Assembly: GCF_947489365.1 (NCBI RefSeq)
Contig: NZ_CANLDB010000006.1
Coordinates: 1 to 64,000, forward strand
Direction: 5' to 3'
Source of the DNA: an uncultured Nocardioides sp.
GTDB taxonomy: Bacteria; Actinomycetota; Actinomycetes; Propionibacteriales; Nocardioidaceae
Length of the DNA stretch: 64,000 nucleotides
Each line of letters begins with the position of its first letter. Position 1 is the stretch's first letter. The position numbers were made by a program, and so were the translations under genes. The notes below the pieces were generated by a model. It was not told where the DNA came from. It made no database searches and saw nothing but the letters and a program-made list of their open reading frames with translations. Positions 8,251-15,657 of this stretch are shown piece by piece.

Positions 8251-9275
8251 GTCCCGGCCGTCTCCAGCGGACACCGCCGGAACGCGGTGGTCACCTCGGC
8301 GTCCTCCTCGGCCGTCGCGACCCGGAACGGCGGGTCCTCGGGCTCGGGGGCCGCGACGCGGGCCTGGCCGCGGGTCCGCCACATGCTGGCGCCGATCGCG
8401 ACGGCGAGGACGGTGGCGATCACCGCGAGCGAGATCGTCGTGGGGACCTTGTAGAGGTCGACCTGGAGGGCCATCTTGATCGCGACCCAGATCAGCACCA
8501 CCGCGAGCCCGAGCTTGAGGTAGATGAAGCGGTGCATGAGGTCGGCGAGCAGGAAGTACATCGCCCGCAGGCCGAGCAGCGCGAAGGCGTTGGCGGTGAA
8601 CACCAGGAACGGCTCGGAGGTCACCGCGAAGATCGCGGGGATCGAGTCGACCGCGAAGACCACGTCGGTCACCTCGACCAGCACGAGGACCAGCAGCAGC
8701 GGCGTCGCCAGGAGGGCACCGCGACGGCGGACGAGGAAGCGCTGGCCGTGGTAGGTGTCCGTCATCGGCACGGCGCGGCGGAACCAGCGCACGACCTTCG
8801 AGGTCGACGGGTCCATGTGGTCGTTGCGCGTGCGGATCATCTGCACGCCCGTGAACGCCAGGAACGCGGCGAAGACGTAGAGCACCGCGCTGAACAGGTC
8901 GATCACCGCGGACCCGGCGGCGATGAACCCGCCGCGGAGCACGAGCGCGCCGACGACGCCGAGGAACAGCACCCGGTGCTGCAGCTCCCGCGGGACGGCG
9001 AAGAACGTGAAGATGATCGCCCAGACGAAGACGTTGTCGACGGCAAGCGACTTCTCGATCAGGTAGCCGGCGAAGTACTGCTGGCCGAGCTCCGCGCCGT
9101 ACGCGAACCAGATCCAGGCGCCGAACCCGACGCCGATGGCGACCCAGACCGCGGACCACGCGGCGGCCTCGCGGACGCCGATGACGTGGGCGCGACGGTG
9201 GGCGAACAGGTCGACGGCGAGCATCGCGACGATGCCGCCGAGGACGGCGAACCAGAGCCACAAGGGCACGTCCAT
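8247..9275 (-). CDS. TerC/Alx family membrane protein (probable Mn2+ exporter)
   Basis: A 342-residue integral membrane protein with about eight or nine hydrophobic helices. Family signatures include the acidic membrane segments AMLAVDLFAH, VDNVFVWAIIFTFF and EVTDVVFAVDSIPAIFAVT, whose Asp residues are the likely ion site. TerC/Alx proteins export Mn2+ or act in metallating secreted enzymes. The start has GGGAGG 5 nt upstream. That Shine-Dalgarno lies in a hairpin fed by a yybP-ykoY type leader, which supports the manganese role. It converges with nei2, sharing CTAG as the stop for both genes. Confidence 0.92.
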   Translation of the reverse strand: MDVPLWLWFAVLGGIVAMLAVDLFAHRRAHVIGVREAAAWSAVWVAIGVGFGAWIWFAYGAELGQQYFAGYLIEKSLAVDNVFVWAIIFTFFAVPRELQHRVLFLGVVGALVLRGGFIAAGSAVIDLFSAVLYVFAAFLAFTGVQMIRTRNDHMDPSTSKVVRWFRRAVPMTDTYHGQRFLVRRRGALLATPLLLVLVLVEVTDVVFAVDSIPAIFAVTSEPFLVFTANAFALLGLRAMYFLLADLMHRFIYLKLGLAVVLIWVAIKMALQVDLYKVPTTISLAVIATVLAVAIGASMWRTRGQARVAAPEPEDPPFRVATAEEDAEVTTAFRRCPLETAGT

Positions 9276-9279
9276 GGGA

Positions 9280-9306
9280 ACCTCCCGGTCGGTGATGACC
9301 GGAGGT
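9280..9306 (-). promoter_or_regulatory. Ribosome-binding-site sequestering hairpin of terC
   Basis: In the terC leader the segment ACCTCCGGTC (9306 to 9297) can pair with GACCGGGAGGT (9290 to 9280), with one bulged G, hiding the GGGAGG Shine-Dalgarno. The first strand is also the 3' end of the riboswitch core GGGGGAGACC. The two pairings should therefore exclude one another, which gives a simple translational switch. Confidence 0.6.
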
Positions 9307-9412
9307 CTCCCCCGGCTGCCCGAGCGACGGGCGGCCCGGCCACACCGGGCGCCGTGGGGCGCCGTACTGACGACGTGGCCGTGGGTGGGGTACTCCCCTC
9401 CACTGCCCCTCC
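9295..9412 (-). promoter_or_regulatory. yybP-ykoY (manganese) riboswitch upstream of terC
   Basis: Reading towards terC, the leader contains GGGGAGTACCCC, then CACGTCGTCAGTACGGC, a GC hairpin (GGCGCC/GGTGTGG region), and finally CCGGGGGAGACCTCCGG about 25 nt before the start. The GGGGAGTA and GGGGGAGACC boxes flanking a hairpin pair are the hallmark of the yybP-ykoY Mn2+ riboswitch, which commonly precedes TerC-type genes. The limits are estimated from these boxes, not from a covariance model. Confidence 0.8.
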
Positions 9413-9438
9413 AGGATGCCGAAGAGGTGGTGGACGCT

Positions 9439-10401
9439 TCAAGCAGATGTGGCGGAGGCCATGCGGTCCGCCGTACGACGCAGCGCCGGGGCGAGCTCGC
9501 CGGCGTCCTCGACCACGTAGTCGGCGTCGAGGGCGGCGAGCAGCATCGCCGGCCACGCGGGCCAGTCGCTGGCGATCACCAGGCGGCACTCGCCCTCGCC
9601 CAACGGCTCCACCTCGGCCTCGCCCCACACCATGCGCCGGACGTCCTCGGCGGGAGCGGCGACGCGGGCACGGACGGCGTACCGCATCGGCATGCGGCTG
9701 ATGCCCTGACGCACGAAGGTGGTGGCGTCCTCGGCGGGCAGCTCCCGGGGCGCGAACCTCGCCCCGGTGGGGGCCGGCTCGCTGATCCGGTCGACGCGGA
9801 AGGAGCGCCAGTCGCGGCGGTCGCGGTCCCAGGCGACGAGGTACCAGCGGCGGCCCAGGGTGACGAGCCGGTGGGGCTCGGCGCGCCGACGGCTGGGCTC
9901 GTCGGCGCCGCGGGCGGTGTAGGCGAAGGTGAGCGTCTCGCCGTCGCGGGCGGCCTGCGCGAGCGTGGTGAGGACGGCCGCGTCGAGCACCGGGCCGGTG
10001 CCCGGTCCGGGCGCGGGGTCGGTCGCCGCCGCCAGCGCGTCGAGGCGGCGCCGCAGCCGGGGCGGCATCATCGCGACCACCTTGCTCAGCGCCTGGACCG
10101 ACGTCTCCTCCAGCCCGCGGACCGCCCCCGCGGCCGACGTCCGCAGGCCCACCGCGATCGCCACGGCCTCCTCGTCCTCGAGCAGCAGCGGCGGCATCGA
10201 CCCGCTGCCCGCCCGGAGCTGGTAGCCGCCGGCCACCCCGCGGGCAGCGTCGACGTCGTACCCGAGGTCGCGCAGGCGCTCGACGTCGCGGCGCAGCGTG
10301 CGGGGGCTGACCTCGAGACGCTCGGACAGCTCGGCGCCCGGCCAGTAGCGGTGGGTCTGCAGCAGGGAGAGCAGACGGAGCATCCGGGCGCTGGTCGACA
10401 T
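9439..10401 (-). CDS. Helix-turn-helix WYL-domain transcriptional regulator (YafY type)
   Basis: A 320-residue regulator. The N-terminus (MSTSARMLRLLSLLQTHRYWPGAELSERL) is an HTH_11/DeoR-like winged helix with SPRTLRRDVERLRDLGY as the recognition region. The centre, near residues 140-210, is a WYL domain with GRRWYLVAWDRDRRDWRSFR, where the name-giving residues appear as WYL. A WCX-like C-terminal extension follows. WYL domains sense small ligands or nucleotides. It is divergent from the DrrAB exporter and shares a 62-bp control region with it, so that operon is the obvious target. A -10 box TAATCT lies 6 nt before its ATG. Confidence 0.9.
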   Translation of the reverse strand: MSTSARMLRLLSLLQTHRYWPGAELSERLEVSPRTLRRDVERLRDLGYDVDAARGVAGGYQLRAGSGSMPPLLLEDEEAVAIAVGLRTSAAGAVRGLEETSVQALSKVVAMMPPRLRRRLDALAAATDPAPGPGTGPVLDAAVLTTLAQAARDGETLTFAYTARGADEPSRRRAEPHRLVTLGRRWYLVAWDRDRRDWRSFRVDRISEPAPTGARFAPRELPAEDATTFVRQGISRMPMRYAVRARVAAPAEDVRRMVWGEAEVEPLGEGECRLVIASDWPAWPAMLLAALDADYVVEDAGELAPALRRTADRMASATSA

Positions 10402-10407
10402 GGTCCG

Positions 10408-10413
10408 AGATTA
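10408..10413 (-). promoter_or_regulatory. -10 box of the WYL regulator (leaderless)
   Basis: TAATCT lies 6 nt upstream of the ATG at 10401. It is 11 bp from the palindrome at 10425-10439. Confidence 0.5.
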
Positions 10414-10424
10414 CGTCCGAAAGA

Positions 10425-10439
10425 GGTCAGAAGCTGACC
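10425..10439. promoter_or_regulatory. Palindromic operator between the WYL regulator and drrA-type genes
   Basis: GGTCAGAAGCTGACC is a perfect 6-bp inverted repeat with a 3-nt centre. It lies exactly 11 bp from each of the two divergent -10 boxes (10408-10413 and 10451-10456), so a bound protein would cover both -35 regions. The WYL regulator is the likely ligand; this is inference from position. Confidence 0.6.
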
Positions 10440-10450
10440 GCTTGTCTTCC

Positions 10451-10456
10451 TAGCGT
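10451..10456 (+). promoter_or_regulatory. -10 box of the ABC exporter operon (leaderless)
   Basis: TAGCGT lies 7 nt upstream of the ATG at 10464, and no Shine-Dalgarno is present. Confidence 0.5.
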
Positions 10457-10463
10457 GGTCGTC

Positions 10464-11489
10464 ATGACGACGACACCAGTGATCCAGACCAGAGGCCTGA
10501 CGAAGACCTTCCGGGCGGGCAGACGCACCGTCGAGGCCGTCCGCGGGCTCGACCTGAGCATCGCGCAGGGCGAGCTCGTCGCGCTCCTCGGCCCCAACGG
10601 CGCGGGCAAGTCGACGACCCTGCGGATGCTCACCACCCTGCTCCCGCCCACGTCGGGGACCGCGCACGTCGCCGGTCACGACGTCGTGGCCGAGCAGTAC
10701 GCCGTCCGCCGGGCCATCGGGTACGTCGGCCAGGGCAACGGCGCCGGGCACCAGCAGCACGGCCGCGACGAGCTCGTCTCGCAGGCGCGGGCGCACGGGC
10801 TGTCCCGCGCCGACGCACGCCGGCGGGCCGAGGAGCTGATCGCCGACCTCGACCTCGGCGCGGTCGCCGACCGCAAGGCGCTGAGCCTGTCCGGCGGCCA
10901 ACGGCGCCGGCTCGACATCGCGCTGGGGCTCGTGCACACCCCGCGGGTGCTGTTCCTCGACGAGCCGTCCACCGGCCTCGACCCGCAGAACCGGGCCAAC
11001 CTGCAGGACCTGGTCCGACGGCTGCACCGCGACACCGGCAGCACGGTCGTCCTCACGACGCACTACCTGGAGGAGGCCGACGCCCTCGCCGAGCGCGTGG
11101 TCGTCGTCGACCACGGGCAGGTCATCGCCGACGACACGGCGTCCGCGCTTAAGTCCGGGCTCGGTGACCTCGTCGTCCTCGGGCTCGCGGACGGCGACGC
11201 CGCCGCGCGGGCCGCCGTCCGGGCGGAGCGGCTGCGGGGCCACGACGGGCAGCGCCCGGTGGTCACCGTGACCGGCGACGAGGTCGCGGTCCGCGTGGCC
11301 CACGGGCGGGAGTCGGCGCCGGGACTGGTCGCCGAGCTGGCCGCCGCCGGGGACGTCGTACGCCGCCTCGAGGTCGTCGGGCCGACCCTCGACGACGTCT
11401 TCCTGGACCTGACCGGGCGCAGCCTGCGCGAGAACCAGTCCACCCCCACCGGCACCCGGACCACCACCAGCGAGGAGATCGCCGCATGA
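10464..11489 (+). CDS. ABC transporter ATP-binding protein, DrrA (daunorubicin-resistance) type
   Basis: A 341-residue ATPase of an ABC-2 type exporter. Walker A is GPNGAGKST, the signature is LSGGQRRRLDIALGL, Walker B is VLFLDEPSTGLD, and the H-loop is TTHYLEEAD. An extra C-terminal domain of about 100 residues is usual for the DrrA subfamily. ATG 10464 is preferred to the in-frame GTG at 10455, which would overlap the -10 box. The stop overlaps the start of the permease gene (ATGA), so they are translationally coupled. The substrate is unknown; drug or lipid export is typical of the family. Confidence 0.92.
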   Translation: MTTTPVIQTRGLTKTFRAGRRTVEAVRGLDLSIAQGELVALLGPNGAGKSTTLRMLTTLLPPTSGTAHVAGHDVVAEQYAVRRAIGYVGQGNGAGHQQHGRDELVSQARAHGLSRADARRRAEELIADLDLGAVADRKALSLSGGQRRRLDIALGLVHTPRVLFLDEPSTGLDPQNRANLQDLVRRLHRDTGSTVVLTTHYLEEADALAERVVVVDHGQVIADDTASALKSGLGDLVVLGLADGDAAARAAVRAERLRGHDGQRPVVTVTGDEVAVRVAHGRESAPGLVAELAAAGDVVRRLEVVGPTLDDVFLDLTGRSLRENQSTPTGTRTTTSEEIAA

Positions 11490-12307
11490 GCACCCTGACC
11501 CCACCCGCCTCCCCGACCACCGGCGACGTCCCCGTCGGCGACGCGCCGTCCCGGACGAGCTGGCTCGCCGACACCCTCAACGTCGCCGTCCGCGAGCTGC
11601 GGCCGATGCTGCACGAGCCCGCGAACGTGCTGTTCGCGATGGTGCAGCCGCTGGTCTTCCTGGGGCTGTTCGCACCCCTGCTGCCCGACGTCCCGGGCGG
11701 CACCTCGGCGCTGCAGTGGTTCGTGCCCGGCATCGTGGTGATGACCGCGCTGATGGGCGCCTCGATGACCGGCGCGAACCTGTCGGAGGAGATGCTCACC
11801 GGCTCCCACGAGCGGCTCCTCGTCTCGCCGCTGCGACGGTCGTCGCTGATGGTCGGCCGGGCCGTGAAGGAGGTCGCGCCGGCGCTCGCGCAGACCGCGA
11901 TCATCGTCGCGGTCGTCACGCCGTTCTCCTTCGACCTCCACCCGCTCGGCGTGCTCACCGGGGTCGCGATGCTCGCGCTGTTCGCGGTCGGGATCGGCTC
12001 GCTGTCGTTCGCGCTCGCCCTGGTCGCTGGCGGTGAGCAGTGGATCTTCTGGACCGTGCAGCAGACGTTCCTCTTCCCGGTGCTCCTGCTCGCCGGGGTG
12101 CTGCTCCCCCTCGAGGGCGCCCCGACCTGGCTGGCCGTGGCCGCCGACCTCAACCCCGTGACGTACGTCGTCGACGCCGAGCGGGCACTCTTCGCCGGCC
12201 AGTTCCCCGCCGCCGACGTCCTCGCCGGGTTCGCCGGCGCCGCCGCGGTCGCCGTCCTCGGCCTCCTCGTCGGTCTCCGCGCCATGCGGCGGTCCGGGAC
12301 GCGCTGA
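11486..12307 (+). CDS. ABC-2 type exporter permease, DrrB type
   Basis: A 273-residue membrane subunit with a hydrophilic N-terminus of about 45 residues (TPPASPTTGDVPVGDAP region) and six predicted membrane helices. The family pattern is visible in ANVLFAMVQPLVFLGLFAPLL, the QWFVPGIVVMTALMGASMTG helix, the cytoplasmic EEMLTGSHERLLVSPLRRS coupling segment and FLFPVLLLAGVLLPLEGAP. It pairs with the upstream ATPase to form the exporter. The start overlaps the upstream stop by 4 bp. A strong hairpin follows the gene. Confidence 0.92.
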   Translation: MSTLTPPASPTTGDVPVGDAPSRTSWLADTLNVAVRELRPMLHEPANVLFAMVQPLVFLGLFAPLLPDVPGGTSALQWFVPGIVVMTALMGASMTGANLSEEMLTGSHERLLVSPLRRSSLMVGRAVKEVAPALAQTAIIVAVVTPFSFDLHPLGVLTGVAMLALFAVGIGSLSFALALVAGGEQWIFWTVQQTFLFPVLLLAGVLLPLEGAPTWLAVAADLNPVTYVVDAERALFAGQFPAADVLAGFAGAAAVAVLGLLVGLRAMRRSGTR

Positions 12308-12313
12308 GGCGCG

Positions 12314-12378
12314 AGTCCCAGGGGCCCCACCCGCCTCGGGTTTCACGGGTCAACCCGTGAAACCCGTGGCCCCTGGGA
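12314..12378. terminator. Nested inverted repeats between convergent genes
   Basis: An outer perfect 12-bp inverted repeat (GTCCCAGGGGCC at 12314-12325 with GGCCCCTGGGAC at 12367-12378) encloses an inner perfect 13-bp repeat (GGGTTTCACGGGT at 12337-12349 with its complement at 12352-12364). There is no T tract. It lies between the permease and the convergent small membrane gene, so a bidirectional terminator is likely. Confidence 0.65.
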
Positions 12379-12416
12379 CGCGTGGGACGAACGCGTGGGA
12401 CGAACGCGTGGGACGA
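12379..12416. repeat. 13-bp tandem repeat (3 copies)
   Basis: GCGTGGGACGAAC occurs at 12379 and 12392 and, one base shorter, at 12405. It extends one arm of the neighbouring hairpin (TGGGACG) and looks like local slippage. Confidence 0.8.
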
Positions 12417-12427
12417 CGCGCGACGGC

Positions 12428-12793
12428 TCAGCGCAGCGTCAGCCAGAGGCCGAGCGGGACGACGGCGACACCGAGGAGGAGCCAGGTCGACAGGGGGTTC
12501 TTGCCGTGGATGACCCGGGCGAGGGCGACGGCGATCACCGCGAAGACGCCGGCCATGACGTTCAGGCCGACCTGGGCGACCAGGGTGGGGCGGTCCAGGA
12601 AGATCGCCGCGAGGATGACGCCGCCGACGAGGTGCAGGAGCGTCGTCACCGCCAGGGCCGAGAGCACCCATTGGCGGACCCGGTTCAGGCTCTCGGCGTC
12701 CCGGCGCTGCTGGTCGAGGCTCGGCCGCGGCGCGTTCAGGTCCAGCAGGTGGCGCTGGCCCCTCTGCGTGCGACGCGGCATGGAGTCGTTCAT
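12428..12793 (-). CDS. Small two- to three-helix membrane protein, unknown function
   Basis: A 121-residue protein with a basic, Gln/Arg-rich N-terminal 40 residues (MPRRTQRGQRHLLDLNAPRP) followed by three hydrophobic segments: VLSALAVTTLLHLVGGVILAA, VGLNVMAGVFAVIAVALA and a C-terminal LLLGVAVVPLGLWLTL. I do not recognise the family. The ATG at 12793 overlaps the stop of the upstream hydrolase (ATGA), and a GGGAG lies 10 nt before it, so the two are co-translated. It converges on the ABC exporter across a strong hairpin. Confidence 0.75.
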   Translation of the reverse strand: MNDSMPRRTQRGQRHLLDLNAPRPSLDQQRRDAESLNRVRQWVLSALAVTTLLHLVGGVILAAIFLDRPTLVAQVGLNVMAGVFAVIAVALARVIHGKNPLSTWLLLGVAVVPLGLWLTLR

Positions 12794-13653
12794 CGACCCC
12801 ATTCTCCCAGCAGGTCCAGGGTGCTCGACCACGCCGGGGAGGTGGGATCGATCACCACGAAGTGGTCGCCCTCCACCTCGAGCAGCTCCGCGTCGGCGCC
12901 GGCGGCGGTCGCGGCGTCGACGTAGTCCACGGACTGCGAGAACGGCACGTTGGCGTCGTCGCGCCCGTGGACGCATCGCACCGGGACGTCGAGCGGCAGC
13001 TGCCGGGTGGGGTCCCACTCGTCGTACGCCGGCCCGGGGGCCTCGCCGACGAAGGCCTCGACGGCTCCGCCGCCCAGGTTCTCGTCGTACGCCGTGGCGA
13101 GGTCGAGGACGCCGGCCTGCGAGACGACGTGGGTCACCGGGACGCGCACGTCGGACCAGCCCCGCGTCCCCGCGCGGCCCGCCGCCCACGTGGCGAGGTG
13201 GCCGCCGGCGGAGTGGCCGAGGGTGATGACCGTCGAGAGGTCGAGGCCGTCGACGTCCGCGAGGGCGTCGATGCCCGCGGCGACGTCGTCGAAGGTCGCC
13301 GGGGCTCCCCCGCCGCCGCCCGGTCCGCCGCCGACGCGGCGGTACTCGAGGTTCCAGGCCGTCCAGCCCTCCTCGGCCAGGCTGAGGGCGAGGGGCCGGC
13401 CCAGCGAGAGGTCGTACTCCGCCCGCCAGAAGCCGCCGTGGATGACCACGACCACCCCGCGGGACTCCCCGTCGGGCCGCGTCAGCTCCGCGAACTGGGA
13501 GGGGTCGTCGCCGTACGCGATGGTCTGCACGCCGTCTCCTTCGGTACGCGGGGCGCCGGCCGGGGCACCCGGTCCGGCGCAGCCGACGAGGGCCGCACCA
13601 CCGAGGGCTCCGCCCAGGGACAACAGGTGACGACGGGTCAGCACACCACCCAT
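12790..13653 (-). CDS. Alpha/beta hydrolase, Tat-dependent lipoprotein
   Basis: A 287-residue secreted esterase/lipase-like protein. The N-terminus carries a twin arginine (LTRRHLLSLGG, Arg7-Arg8) and a lipobox LVGC with Cys25, so it should be exported folded by Tat and anchored by lipid. The fold has the oxyanion motif VIHGGFW, the nucleophile elbow GHSAGGHLA, an Asp in VHGRDDANVPF and a late His in EGDHFVVID, so the catalytic triad is complete. This resembles kynurenine formamidase-like or BD-FAE hydrolases; the substrate is unknown. ATG 13653 is chosen because it gives the signal sequence. Confidence 0.88.
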   Translation of the reverse strand: MGGVLTRRHLLSLGGALGGAALVGCAGPGAPAGAPRTEGDGVQTIAYGDDPSQFAELTRPDGESRGVVVVIHGGFWRAEYDLSLGRPLALSLAEEGWTAWNLEYRRVGGGPGGGGGAPATFDDVAAGIDALADVDGLDLSTVITLGHSAGGHLATWAAGRAGTRGWSDVRVPVTHVVSQAGVLDLATAYDENLGGGAVEAFVGEAPGPAYDEWDPTRQLPLDVPVRCVHGRDDANVPFSQSVDYVDAATAAGADAELLEVEGDHFVVIDPTSPAWSSTLDLLGEWGR

Positions 13654-13669
13654 CGAACCAGGCAGGTCG

Positions 13670-15136
13670 TCAGGAGGTCGGCCAGGCGGGCTTGTCGGCG
13701 TCCAGCACCCAGTCGGCGAAGAAGGCGTCGAGGTCCTCGCCGGACACGTCCTCGGCCAGCGAGCGCAGGTCGGCGGTGCCGTGGCTCCCCCCGCGGTAGG
13801 TGTCCTGCCAGGTGCGCAGCAGCGTGAAGAAGTCCTCGTCGCCGATCGCGAGCCGCAGCGCCTCCCAGAACTGCGCACCGCGGTTGTAGGCCTGGTAGCC
13901 GAACAGGTCGGCGGAGTCGGCCACGGCGCCCGGCGGGATCGTCCAGCGCGCGTCGCCGGACGGCACCCGGTCCCACGCGTCGAACCAGGTCTGCTCGGTG
14001 TCCCGGCCCGCGAGGTACGTCGGCGCCCAGGTCGCCATGCCCTCGTTGACGTAGAGGTCCTGGCCCCAGTCCGGCGGCGAGACGCTGTCACCCCACCACT
14101 GGTGGGTGGCCTCGTGGACGAACGTGTTGCCGTCGATCGAGGACGGGAAGAACGAGCGGTCCTGCGTCTCGAGGGCGTAGTTGACGTCCTTCGGCACCAC
14201 GTCGACGACCGCGCCGGTGCTGACGCCCGGGTAGCGGCCGAAGACCTCCTCCAGCCCGCCGAGGACCTCCTCCCAGCGTCCGAGCTGCCGCTCGGTGGCC
14301 CGGCGGGCGTCCCCGGTGACCTGCGGGTCGACGAAGGACCACTCGCGGACGCTCCGGTCGCCGCCGAGGTCCACGCGCGAGGTGGTCACGTCGTACTGGC
14401 CGATCGAGATCATCGCCAGCTCGCTGGCCATCGGCCTGCGCTGCACCCAGCGCCACCAGGTGCGGTCGCCGTGCCGCTTGCGGTCCGTCAGGACGCCGTT
14501 GCTCGCGGCCTCGAGGCCGCGGGGCACGTCGACGTCGATCGTGTACGTCGCCTTGTCCGCCGGGGTGTTGTTGTTCGGGAACCCCGTCATCGAGCCGATC
14601 GGCTGGTTGAGGAACGTCGCGCCGTCGTCCGTCACGTTCCAGCCCTCGGCCGACCCGTCCTCGTCGACGTGGCGGGTGGGCACCCCGGCGTACGTCACGG
14701 TCGTCGTGAACCGGCCGTCGACCGGGGTCGCCGGGCGCACGACGAGCTTGTGCCGGATCCGCTCGGCGTCGTCCTGCGTGGTGAACCGGGCGGGCTCGCC
14801 GTCCACCGTCACCGACGACACCCGCATGCCGCCGCGCTCGAAGTCGAGGGAGAAGGACCGCAGCGGCGCACCCGTGGCGTCGGCGGTGATGCGGGCCCTC
14901 GCGTCGAGGGTGCTGCGCGCGAGGTCCTTCGCGGGCGTCCACCGGAGGTCCAGGTCGTAGCGCCGGACGTCGTACCCGCCGTTGCCGACGTGGGGGAACA
15001 GGCTGTCCCCCGCGGTCCGTGGCCCGTCGACCGGTCCCGGGACGTCGGCCGCGGCGGCCGAGCCGGTGGGGACGGCGACCGCGAGGCCGCCGGCCAGGGT
15101 CAGGGCGAGCGCGGGGACGACGTGGCGGAGCGACAT
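13670..15136 (-). CDS. Secreted M1 family zinc aminopeptidase
   Basis: A 488-residue metallopeptidase with a Sec signal peptide (MSLRHVVPALALTLAGGLAVAV, ending near AAAADV). It has an M1 N-terminal beta-saddle domain, then the zinc motif HEATHQWWGD near residue 341 with the third ligand in NEGMATW about 18 residues later. The usual exopeptidase GxMEN loop is seen only as an altered segment (ALETQDRSF), so peptide specificity may differ from classical aminopeptidase N. It ends 16 bp before the hydrolase start, which suggests one transcript for secreted enzymes. Confidence 0.9.
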   Translation of the reverse strand: MSLRHVVPALALTLAGGLAVAVPTGSAAAADVPGPVDGPRTAGDSLFPHVGNGGYDVRRYDLDLRWTPAKDLARSTLDARARITADATGAPLRSFSLDFERGGMRVSSVTVDGEPARFTTQDDAERIRHKLVVRPATPVDGRFTTTVTYAGVPTRHVDEDGSAEGWNVTDDGATFLNQPIGSMTGFPNNNTPADKATYTIDVDVPRGLEAASNGVLTDRKRHGDRTWWRWVQRRPMASELAMISIGQYDVTTSRVDLGGDRSVREWSFVDPQVTGDARRATERQLGRWEEVLGGLEEVFGRYPGVSTGAVVDVVPKDVNYALETQDRSFFPSSIDGNTFVHEATHQWWGDSVSPPDWGQDLYVNEGMATWAPTYLAGRDTEQTWFDAWDRVPSGDARWTIPPGAVADSADLFGYQAYNRGAQFWEALRLAIGDEDFFTLLRTWQDTYRGGSHGTADLRSLAEDVSGEDLDAFFADWVLDADKPAWPTS

Positions 15137-15216
15137 GCAGGCCTCTCGACGGCGGTGTGGGCAACCTGTGACGCTAACCGCCGAGCCTGTGCCGAGCCTG
15201 TGGGCCCGCGGCCGGG

Positions 15217-15657
15217 TCAGTCCCAGCCCCCGCGGCGCCCGCGCTTGACGTCGGAGCGGCGCTGCTTGGAGGCGAGGCGGCGCTCGACGGAGCCCCGGGT
15301 CGGTCGCGTCCGGCGGCGGGGCCGGGGCGGCGCGGCGGCGGCGTCGCGCAGCAGGCCGGCCAGGCGCTCCCTCGCGGCGCGGCGGTTGGCCAGCTGGGTG
15401 CGGTGCTCGCTCGCCGCGACGGTGACCACGCCCCCGACGAGCCGGTCGTCGAGCCGCTCCAGCATCCGCGAACGCAGGTCGTCCGGCACGGACGGCGAGC
15501 CGGCGAGGTCGAAGGACAGCTCGACGCGGCTGTCGGCGGTGTTGACGCCCTGCCCGCCGGGGCCCGAGGACCGCGAGAAGCGCTCGGACAGCTCGGCGTC
15601 CGGCACGAGGATGCGGGCGGTCACCCGGAGCCCGGTCCCGCCGCCCGGGGTGCTCAT
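15217..15657 (-). CDS. arfB: Alternative ribosome-rescue factor (peptidyl-tRNA hydrolase domain)
   Basis: A 146-residue class I release-factor-like protein. The GGQ motif is in SGPGGQGVNTADSRVEL, which hydrolyses peptidyl-tRNA on stalled ribosomes. The C-terminal tail is strongly basic (RRRTRPTRGSVERRLASKQRRSD, read in part), as needed to enter the empty mRNA channel. Length and layout match ArfB/YaeJ. The start overlaps the stop of the upstream gene (ATGA), so the two are co-translated. Confidence 0.93.
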   Translation of the reverse strand: MSTPGGGTGLRVTARILVPDAELSERFSRSSGPGGQGVNTADSRVELSFDLAGSPSVPDDLRSRMLERLDDRLVGGVVTVAASEHRTQLANRRAARERLAGLLRDAAAAPPRPRRRTRPTRGSVERRLASKQRRSDVKRGRRGGWD

